A DNA stretch of 6,215 nucleotides, taken from the NCBI GenBank assembly GCA_021159825.1, contig JAGHDR010000158.1, positions 1 through 6,215 on the forward strand. The letters run 5' to 3'. This DNA comes from Deltaproteobacteria bacterium. Lineage in GTDB: Bacteria; Desulfobacterota; DSM-4660; Desulfatiglandales; Desulfatiglandaceae. Made by a program: the position numbers and the translations under genes. Of this stretch, positions 1 through 4,660 are shown one piece after another (within the stretch, counting starts at the first letter, position 1; the number at the start of each line of letters is the position of its first letter). The notes below the pieces were generated by a model. That model had not been told where the DNA came from and did no database searches. It saw only the letters and a list, made by a program, of their open reading frames with translations.

Positions 1-1173
1 GCGGGCATCACATCCATGGGTGTGGATGTCTGCCCCATCGGGGTGTTGCCTACGCCGGCCATCGCATATTTCACCACCTTGGCCAAAGCCGATGCGGGAA
101 TCGTCATTTCCGCTTCCCATAATCCTTTCCAGGACAACGGCATCAAAATTTTCGGGGGAAAAGGCTTTAAACTGTCCGATCACCAGGAAGATGCCATTGA
201 GGAACTGATTTTCAAGGACGCCTTTTTAGAATTCATGCCTTCCTCTGAAAATTTGGGGCGGGTTCGACGTTTGAACAATACTCTGGAACAATATGTGTCC
301 TTTCTAAAACAGCATTTTCCCGATGCTCTCTCCATGGCGGGGATTAAGATCGTTTTGGACACGGCCAATGGCGCAACCCATGAAGCCGCACCTGAACTTT
401 TCAAAGCCCTTGGCGCCGATATTTGCGTGATTCACAACCAACCGAACGGCAGCAATATCAACGACCGCTGCGGTTCCCAGTATACCGCCGATCTAGAGGC
501 AAAGGTTCAGGAAAAAGGGGCTTTCGCCGGATTTGCCTTTGACGGAGACGGGGACAGGCTCATTGCAGTGGATGAAAAGGGCCGAAAAATTACAGGGGAT
601 CATATTCTGCTGATTTGTGTCCGCGCTTTGAAAGAAGCGGGTCGGCTGAAGAACAACCTGCTGGTCAGTACCGTCATGAGCAATTTGGGACTGGCCAAAG
701 CCTGTGGGAAATACGGCATTTCCCGTCATGAATCCCGAGTGGGGGACCGGTATGTTCTGGAGGACATGCAGCGGCTGGGGGCGGTTATCGGTGGAGAGGA
801 ATCGGGGCACATTATCCTGTCGGATCATCACACCACCAGTGACGGTATCATCACGGCGCTACAGATCCTGGCAGTTATGCTGAAAGAAAAAATGCCGCTT
901 TCCCAACTGTCTCAAATGATGAACGTGTACCCGCAAAAATTAATCAACGTACCGGTCAGGGAAAAGCCTGACATTGCCACTGTGCCTCAGCTGGCGGAAG
1001 TCATCCGAAAGGTTGAAGCTGAACTGGGCCATGAGGGCCGCGTGCTGGTCCGTTATTCCGGAACACAGAATCTGTGCCGCGTTATGGTTGAGGCAGCAAC
1101 AATGGCCACGACCGAAAAGTATTGCCGTCAAATCGTTGATCAGGTCCGCCAAACCCTGGGGAGCGGGTCGTGA
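1..1173 (+). CDS. glmM: Phosphoglucosamine mutase, N-terminus missing at window edge
   Basis: GlmM isomerises glucosamine-6-phosphate to glucosamine-1-phosphate in the cytoplasm, the step feeding UDP-GlcNAc for peptidoglycan and lipopolysaccharide. The frame is open from base 1; the ATG at 16 is internal because family-like sequence (AGITSMGVDV) precedes it. Visible family signatures are the phosphoserine loop ISASHNP (catalytic Ser codon 115-117), the metal-binding loop DGDGDR (541-558), the sugar-binding GGEESGH, and the C-terminal phosphate-binding RYSGTQNLCRVMVE starting at 1051. By comparison with E. coli GlmM (catalytic Ser102), about 63 N-terminal residues are missing; the C-terminus is complete. 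The phosphate loop has SGTQ where many homologues have SGTE, which I treat as a subfamily variation. Phosphomannomutase is the main alternative, but the GVDV...LPTPAIAY stretch and ISASHNP favour GlmM. It converges on the next gene with only 50 bases between stops. Confidence 0.92.
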   Translation, partial: AGITSMGVDVCPIGVLPTPAIAYFTTLAKADAGIVISASHNPFQDNGIKIFGGKGFKLSDHQEDAIEELIFKDAFLEFMPSSENLGRVRRLNNTLEQYVSFLKQHFPDALSMAGIKIVLDTANGATHEAAPELFKALGADICVIHNQPNGSNINDRCGSQYTADLEAKVQEKGAFAGFAFDGDGDRLIAVDEKGRKITGDHILLICVRALKEAGRLKNNLLVSTVMSNLGLAKACGKYGISRHESRVGDRYVLEDMQRLGAVIGGEESGHIILSDHHTTSDGIITALQILAVMLKEKMPLSQLSQMMNVYPQKLINVPVREKPDIATVPQLAEVIRKVEAELGHEGRVLVRYSGTQNLCRVMVEAATMATTEKYCRQIVDQVRQTLGSGS

Positions 1174-1182
1174 CAAATTATC

Positions 1183-1228
1183 GACCACTCACGGCCAACT
1201 GCCCCCTGCCAACTGTTCTCTGCTCACT
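1183..1228. repeat. Degenerate heptamer array (GNNNNCT)
   Basis: Six heptamers of the form GNNNNCT occur between the converging genes: gaccact at 1183, then after a 4-base gap gccaact, gccccct, gccaact, gttctct and gctcact run without interruption from 1194 to 1228. G at position 1 and CT at positions 6-7 are constant in all six; two units are identical. The last unit overlaps the stop codon of the minus-strand gene. The array is short and degenerate, so chance or decay of an older tandem repeat cannot be excluded. There is no hairpin with a T-run, so it is not an intrinsic terminator for either gene. Confidence 0.45.
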
Positions 1229-1475
1229 CATCCAAAAAGAATTCTTTCATTTTATCAGCAACTTCCTCAAGCGTTTCACTAAGCCACAGCACATCATCAA
1301 CGGTAAGCCGACCGGCTTTGGTGGAACTCTTTTTTCCATCCTTTCGCGTGTAAGCCCTGGGGCCGATCTGCATTTTTGGATCGGCATCTCCATACTGGTT
1401 GATTGAAATCTGAAGCCCTGTCTCTTCATTTTCCCAGGAAGCCAACACCTTGTCTTTGCTTGCATCATATGCCAT
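1224..1475 (-). CDS. Small conserved-looking protein, possible PC4-like fold
   Basis: This 83-residue protein is not one I recognise with certainty. It is soluble, highly charged, and has no signal peptide or membrane segment. It opens with a short polar stretch, then GLQISINQYGDADPKMQIGPRA (residues about 20-41), a basic turn around RKDGKKSSTKAG, and a predicted C-terminal helix from VDDVLWLSETLEEVADKMKEF. A run of beta strands with a basic loop followed by one amphipathic helix resembles the single-stranded-DNA-binding PC4/YdbC fold, so a nucleic-acid-binding role is possible; this is a weak inference from pattern only. The start is supported by AGAGGT (1485-1490 on the plus map) nine bases upstream of the ATG, and by a good promoter further upstream. 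Overlapping frames on either strand lack such support. Confidence 0.7.
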   Translation of the reverse strand: MAYDASKDKVLASWENEETGLQISINQYGDADPKMQIGPRAYTRKDGKKSSTKAGRLTVDDVLWLSETLEEVADKMKEFFLDE

Positions 1476-1484
1476 CTATTCTCG

Positions 1485-1490
1485 ACCTCT
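1485..1490 (-). promoter_or_regulatory. Ribosome binding site of the 83-residue gene
   Basis: On the minus strand AGAGGT sits nine bases before the ATG at 1475-1473. It supports this minus-strand gene over the overlapping plus-strand open frames. Confidence 0.6.
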
Positions 1491-1511
1491 CAATGGTTTT
1501 TGGCGCTTAAC

Positions 1512-1542
1512 CCAAACGGCTGGAGGCAACCCCATCCGTTGG
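1512..1542 (-). ncRNA. Imperfect 12-bp leader hairpin
   Basis: An inverted repeat with a three-base loop (1527-1529). The outer stem pairs 1512-1513 and 1515-1519 with 1536-1542, with one extra A; a single mismatch (1520 with 1535) follows; the inner stem pairs 1521-1523 and 1525-1526 with 1530-1534, with a bulge at 1524. That gives about 12 pairs, mostly G-C in the inner part. There is no T-run on either side, so it does not look like a terminator. It would lie at the very 5' end of a transcript started from the minus-strand promoter at 1552-1580, about 20 bases before the ribosome binding site. It could stabilise the mRNA, form a regulatory leader, or be a dispersed palindromic repeat. I could not match it to a known riboswitch class. 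Confidence 0.45.
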
Positions 1543-1551
1543 AAGTGGGTG

Positions 1552-1580
1552 AATATAAGAGAAAGCTTTCACCATGGCAA
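1552..1580 (-). promoter_or_regulatory. Candidate sigma70-type promoter for the 83-residue gene
   Basis: Read on the minus strand, TTGCCA (1580-1575; five of six matches to TTGACA) is followed after exactly 17 bases by TATATT (1557-1552; five of six matches to TATAAT). Transcription would begin near 1545, giving a leader of about 70 bases before the ATG at 1475. This is the best promoter-like match noticed in the window and gives the small gene its own transcription start, separate from the upstream cupin gene. A weak inverted repeat GGTGAA/TTCACC (1548-1553 and 1568-1573) overlaps the -10 and spacer and could be an operator. Confidence 0.5.
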
Positions 1581-1631
1581 GGGAAAAAACCGTGAGCTGA
1601 AAACCTATAAACTTTCAACAACGCCGGCCCG

Positions 1632-1973
1632 CTACCAGGCAGGGGAGGCCACCACCAGGACCACGCACTGCTCTTCGCCGGTGTTCAACAGGGCATGGCT
1701 GTCCCCCACGGGGATCCAAATGGCGTCTCCCGGTTTCACGGGCCGGGTTTCATCTCCCACAGTCATTTCTCCCGTACCGTGAAGGATGAAATAGATCTCC
1801 TCCATGGGGTCCACATGGGCCTCGATTTCCTTCCCGGGGTCAAGCCTGCCGATGGCCAGAAAGCCGATTTCTTTGAGGTTTCGCTGATCCAGAATCATCT
1901 TTGCAGTGGCACCCCCATGGGCCCGAAAGGTAGTATCCAAAACTTCCTTATCACTGGTATTTCTCACTAACAT
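1632..1973 (-). CDS. Single-domain cupin protein
   Basis: A 113-residue small beta-barrel protein of the cupin superfamily. Motif 1 is present at residues 47-66, with the pattern G(x)5 H53-V-D55 (x)3 E59 (x)6 G66; motif 2 is perfect at residues 82-97, GDAIWIPVGDSHALLN. Likely metal ligands are H53, E59 and H93, with D55 standing where the second His of the usual HxH is found. Stand-alone cupins of this size include sugar-phosphate isomerase-like, dioxygenase-like and ligand-binding proteins, so the substrate cannot be named. No signal peptide is seen, so it is probably cytoplasmic. The start is backed by AAGGA (minus strand, 1985-1981) seven bases before the ATG. It is transcribed divergently from the kinase-like gene and lies 156 bases upstream of the 83-residue gene on the same strand, but may be a separate unit since that gene has its own promoter. 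Confidence 0.88.
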   Translation of the reverse strand: MLVRNTSDKEVLDTTFRAHGGATAKMILDQRNLKEIGFLAIGRLDPGKEIEAHVDPMEEIYFILHGTGEMTVGDETRPVKPGDAIWIPVGDSHALLNTGEEQCVVLVVASPAW

Positions 1974-1986
1974 ATGATCATCCTTA

Positions 1987-2014
1987 TTGACTTTTCAGTT
2001 CCATTCGGTAAAAA
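1987..2014 (+). promoter_or_regulatory. Weak candidate promoter for the rightward operon
   Basis: TTGACT (1987-1992; five of six to the -35 consensus) is followed after 16 bases by TAAAAA (2009-2014; four of six to the -10 consensus). A start near 2021 would leave a leader of about 37 bases before the chosen start codon at 2058. The -10 is poor, so an alternative using TATAAC at 2031-2036 with no recognisable -35 is possible. Confidence 0.3.
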
Positions 2015-2021
2015 TTCCGAA
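2004..2021. promoter_or_regulatory. Operator-like inverted repeat in the divergent region
   Basis: TTCGG (2004-2008) and CCGAA (2017-2021) form a perfect 5-bp inverted repeat with an 8-base AT-rich spacer. It covers the candidate rightward -10 and lies close to the expected start of the leftward transcript. Its position is right for a regulator controlling both directions, but 5-bp arms are short and it may be chance. Confidence 0.25.
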
Positions 2022-2028
2022 ATATGTT

Positions 2029-2057
2029 CCTATAACTTAAATCTGGGAGAATGCCAA
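2029..2057 (-). promoter_or_regulatory. Weak candidate promoter for the cupin gene
   Basis: On the minus strand TTGGCA (2057-2052; five of six) is followed after 17 bases by TATAGG (2034-2029; four of six). It would overlap the rightward promoter candidate, so the two transcripts would probably compete or share a regulator. Confidence 0.3.
2045..2049 (+). promoter_or_regulatory. Ribosome binding site that decides the kinase-like start
   Basis: GGGAG lies eight bases before the ATG at 2058. The earlier in-frame ATG at 1974 would add 28 residues with no family resemblance and would place the start codon directly against that of the divergent cupin gene, inside a shared CATATG. The start at 2058 is therefore preferred. 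Confidence 0.65.
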
Positions 2058-3362
2058 ATGGAAAAAGGAAAACTGGATCCTCGGTTGAAATTGATCCAGC
2101 AGGCGGATCTGAACGATAAGGTGGTGTTGTTGCGGGTAGACCATAACGTGGTGAAAAAAGGTATCATCAAGGACCCCTACCGCATTGATGCCACCATCGG
2201 AACCCTTTACGCCATCGCCGCGGCTGGGGGAAAGCCGATACTCATGAGCCATGTGGGTCGGCCCAGGGACAAAAAAACCGGCATGATTTCATGCCGGGAA
2301 GACCAGTCCGTATTGCCCATTGTGCGCTATCTCGAACAGAAACTGCCCGTTAAAATCCACCCACAGGCGTTTCCCATTGATCCCCGGAAAGGGATTACCC
2401 ACATTGATGATTCCATAAAACCAACCCTTGAGGCCCTTCGAAAGGGGACATTCGACATGGTTTATCTCCCCAATTCACGTTGGTTTGCCGGAGAGCAGAG
2501 CAAAGGGCCTGAAAGAGATACCCTTTCTACGGAATTGGTTGCCATGGCAGATGTCTTTGTGAATGACGCATTTGGATCCTGGGGCGTGGCGGTGTCCACC
2601 TACGATGTGGCCACCCGCCTGCCTTCATATGCAGGGAATCTGCTTCAAAAGGAAATGGCCAATCTGTATCGTGTTCTGGAACCGGAGAGACCCTTTGTGG
2701 GGGTGGTGGCCGGCGCCAAGTACGACACCAAAATCGGTCCCCTCAAGGCCCTTTACAACAAGGTGGATCACCTGATCCTTGGCGGACTCATGTACAATAC
2801 CTTTCTTTCGGCAAAGTACGGGGCGACCATCAACGGGGTCTCGGAGGAAGACAAGTTGCTGGCAAAGGAACTGGTGGATTTGGATCGGGCCGAGGGTAAA
2901 ATCCTGGAAATGCCGATGCTGGTGGAGTCGGACAGCACCGGGGATCGGACCGATGGTGGGTATCGCCTGGTTGAAACCGCACAATTAAAAGAAGGCAGCT
3001 GTCTGCAATATATTCTGGATGTTCATGAAAAATCATTTCAGGACCCGCGTGTCATGGAGGTTATCGGGTCAGCCCGAACCATTTTTGTGAATGCGGTGAT
3101 GGGTTTGATGCCGCTTTTTTTCGAAGGTTCGCGGGAACTTTACCGTCTCATCAACGAAAATACGTCCGCCTCGAAGCTTTATGCGGGCGGCGACACGCTG
3201 CAGGAACTCAAGAATCTCTGCCCCGGTATTTATATGGCCGGTCTTGATGACCCGAAAACCTATTATTTTACGGGCGGCGGAAGTGTCCTCGCCGCCATTG
3301 AACAGGGAAGTCCCTACAAAATGAAGCCTTTTGCGGCATTGCTCGAGGGGGAACGTGCATGA
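2058..3362 (+). CDS. Divergent phosphoglycerate kinase-like protein
   Basis: A 434-residue protein covering both lobes of the phosphoglycerate kinase fold; normal PGK is about 390-420 residues and converts 1,3-bisphosphoglycerate plus ADP to 3-phosphoglycerate plus ATP. Recognisable blocks are LLRVDHNV (24-31), MSHVGRP (63-69), PNSRWF (138-143), VNDAFG (168-173), GAKYDTKIG (219-227), AGGDT (376-380) and TGGGS (405-409). Most 3-phosphoglycerate contacts are kept: D28, N30, R42, H65, R68 and R141. The usual DAFGTAHRAH block, however, reads DAFGSWGVAV, so the basic residue equivalent to human Arg170 is V177. On the nucleotide side K221 and K225 are kept, but NGPMGVFE is NAVMGLMP, replacing the Pro and the ribose-binding Glu. 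It is therefore probably a paralogue with altered substrate or activity rather than the housekeeping enzyme, and I withhold the symbol pgk. Its stop overlaps the next start by 4 bases (ATGA). Confidence 0.85.
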   Translation: MEKGKLDPRLKLIQQADLNDKVVLLRVDHNVVKKGIIKDPYRIDATIGTLYAIAAAGGKPILMSHVGRPRDKKTGMISCREDQSVLPIVRYLEQKLPVKIHPQAFPIDPRKGITHIDDSIKPTLEALRKGTFDMVYLPNSRWFAGEQSKGPERDTLSTELVAMADVFVNDAFGSWGVAVSTYDVATRLPSYAGNLLQKEMANLYRVLEPERPFVGVVAGAKYDTKIGPLKALYNKVDHLILGGLMYNTFLSAKYGATINGVSEEDKLLAKELVDLDRAEGKILEMPMLVESDSTGDRTDGGYRLVETAQLKEGSCLQYILDVHEKSFQDPRVMEVIGSARTIFVNAVMGLMPLFFEGSRELYRLINENTSASKLYAGGDTLQELKNLCPGIYMAGLDDPKTYYFTGGGSVLAAIEQGSPYKMKPFAALLEGERA

Positions 3363-4156
3363 CCCTGACCCCCATTTTTGACCCTGAGGAACAACAAAGA
3401 CCCATGCGGGTCGCCGCCTTCATGTCCGGATCGGGCACCAATATCATGCGGCTGCTGGCGCATGAAAAGACCCTTGGGGTCCAGGAAGGGCAATCTCCCT
3501 TTGAGACCGTTTTTATTTTCAGTGACCGCTCAGACGGTGTTTCCGCCGGTGAAAAGATTGCCCTCGAAAACGCCCTGCCATATTTCAGTTATGATATCCG
3601 GGTTTTTCATGCCCGAAATTCTATCCGGCGGACGGTTGCAAACGCGGAAGGGCTTGCGGCAAGACGGGCCTATGATCGGGTGGCCGAGACGCTGGTGAAG
3701 GCCTTTCACATTGATGTCATCGCCCTTGGTGGCTATATGAGTTATGCGACGCTTGGCAGGTGTGTCAATGTGCATCCGGCCGACCTTTCTTTGCTGGATT
3801 CCCACGGCAACCGGAAATACGTGGGTGACCAGGCTGTTCATGATGCCGTTTACGCCGGGGAGCGGGCGCTGCGATCCTCAACCCTGTGGACGGATGACGG
3901 CGTGGACACGGGACCCCTTCTTATGGTTTCCGATCCACTTCCCGTAACGCTCCCGGAACCCCTGAAGGATTTAGTGAGAGATCACGGGCTGCTTGAACAG
4001 GTTGTGGATCACCACCAGGAGCAACTCAAGGAAACGGGAGACTGGAAAATATTTCCACGCACCATCGAACTCATTTCCCGGGGACGTTTCGCTTTTGACC
4101 CGCAGGGTCAGGTTTACCTGGATGGTTCGCCTGTTTCCCAGGGGCGCTGTGAATAA
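3359..4156 (+). CDS. PurN/GART-fold formyltransferase-like protein
   Basis: A 265-residue protein with the formyltransferase fold of glycinamide ribonucleotide transformylase (PurN, about 210 residues), which moves a formyl group from 10-formyl-tetrahydrofolate in purine synthesis. After a 15-residue extension, RVAAFMSGSGTN (17-28) matches the phosphate-binding N-terminus of PurN. The catalytic triad is retained: N137 and H139 in VNVHP, and D183 in GVDTGP, equivalent to E. coli Asn106, His108 and Asp144. Between these the sequence departs: an additional stretch RRTVANAEGLAARRAYDR (90-107), a shortened folate loop before NVHP, and an expanded segment after it in place of LLPKYPGLHTH. The end (FPRTIELISRGRF, 232-244) again resembles PurN. 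Acceptor specificity may differ from GAR, so no symbol is given. Its ATG overlaps the preceding stop, with GAGGGGG (3345-3351) seven bases upstream, implying translational coupling. M16 (3404) is an alternative start without the extension. Confidence 0.82.
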   Translation: MTLTPIFDPEEQQRPMRVAAFMSGSGTNIMRLLAHEKTLGVQEGQSPFETVFIFSDRSDGVSAGEKIALENALPYFSYDIRVFHARNSIRRTVANAEGLAARRAYDRVAETLVKAFHIDVIALGGYMSYATLGRCVNVHPADLSLLDSHGNRKYVGDQAVHDAVYAGERALRSSTLWTDDGVDTGPLLMVSDPLPVTLPEPLKDLVRDHGLLEQVVDHHQEQLKETGDWKIFPRTIELISRGRFAFDPQGQVYLDGSPVSQGRCE

Positions 4157-4182
4157 ACAGATTGAAATAAGGAGATTCTGTC

Positions 4183-4635
4183 ATGAGTGAGTTGATCCTT
4201 TGGATGGACAAGGAAATGAACAAAATGAGACGGGATATGGATCGTCTTTTCAGGGAATCATGGCCCGAAATCGGGGTGGGTCTTTTCCAGGAAAAGGTTT
4301 CGCAGCATATGCCGGTTGAGACCTTTATGACCGAAGAGGCCTTTATCATCCGTGCGGTGATTCCGGGCGTCGATCCCGAAAATCTTGATATATCGGTGAA
4401 AGACTACCAATTGATCATAAAGGGATGTAAAAAGGAGAAAACGGTGGAGAGCGACGGTTATTGCAGGCAAATGGTTCGCAAGCTCAGGTCTTTTCAACGA
4501 ACCGTCCCACTCCCCTTCAAGGCTGTTCCGGAACAAATCAAAGCGACCCTGAATTCGGATGTATTGGATATTCAGATTCCCAGACAGGACCTGGAAAAAA
4601 AACGCCGTGTCAGAATTGAGATCGCCCGATTTTAA
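4183..4635 (+). CDS. Hsp20-family small heat shock protein
   Basis: A 150-residue alpha-crystallin-domain chaperone, an ATP-independent holdase that binds unfolding proteins in the cytoplasm as large oligomers. A helical N-terminal arm (MDKEMNKMRRDMDRLFRESW, 8-27) precedes the crystallin domain at roughly 44-134, beginning PVETFMTEEAFIIRAVIPGV and ending with the conserved NSDVLDIQIPR (124-134). The tail carries IEI (145-147), fitting the I-x-I motif that links subunits in oligomers. Length is typical. AAGGAG (4169-4174) sits eight bases before the ATG. The gap after the formyltransferase-like gene is 26 bases and that before the protease gene 25 bases, so it is probably part of the same operon. 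I saw no CIRCE element or sigma32-like promoter directly before it. Confidence 0.92.
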   Translation: MSELILWMDKEMNKMRRDMDRLFRESWPEIGVGLFQEKVSQHMPVETFMTEEAFIIRAVIPGVDPENLDISVKDYQLIIKGCKKEKTVESDGYCRQMVRKLRSFQRTVPLPFKAVPEQIKATLNSDVLDIQIPRQDLEKKRRVRIEIARF

Positions 4636-4660
4636 ATCGAACCAAAAAGGAGATTGATCC

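Noticed and set aside
493..831. 112-codon open frame on the minus strand
   Set aside because: Antisense to the metal-binding and sugar-binding part of glmM; no family resemblance or convincing ribosome binding site.
1170..1406. Plus-strand frame starting with GTG and overlapping the end of glmM
   Set aside because: It is antisense to the 83-residue gene, which has its own promoter and ribosome binding site, and its translation is low in charge and unlike a folded protein.
1561..1570. Ten-base perfect palindrome gaaagctttc as an operator
   Set aside because: It falls in the spacer of the promoter candidate, but a single short AT-rich palindrome is weak evidence, so it is only noted here.
1512..1600. 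Intrinsic terminator for the cupin gene
   Set aside because: The hairpin at 1512-1542 has no T-run after it on either strand, and the T6 run on the minus strand (1589-1584) is not preceded by a stable stem.
1500..1620. Known riboswitch such as cyclic-di-GMP or cobalamin type
   Set aside because: The conserved core sequences of those classes are not present; only hairpins are visible, so a class name would be unsupported.
1974..2057. Upstream in-frame ATG extending the kinase-like protein by 28 residues
   Set aside because: The extra residues do not resemble PGK, no ribosome binding site fits, and the ATG at 2058 has GGGAG eight bases upstream. The region is better read as a divergent promoter gap.
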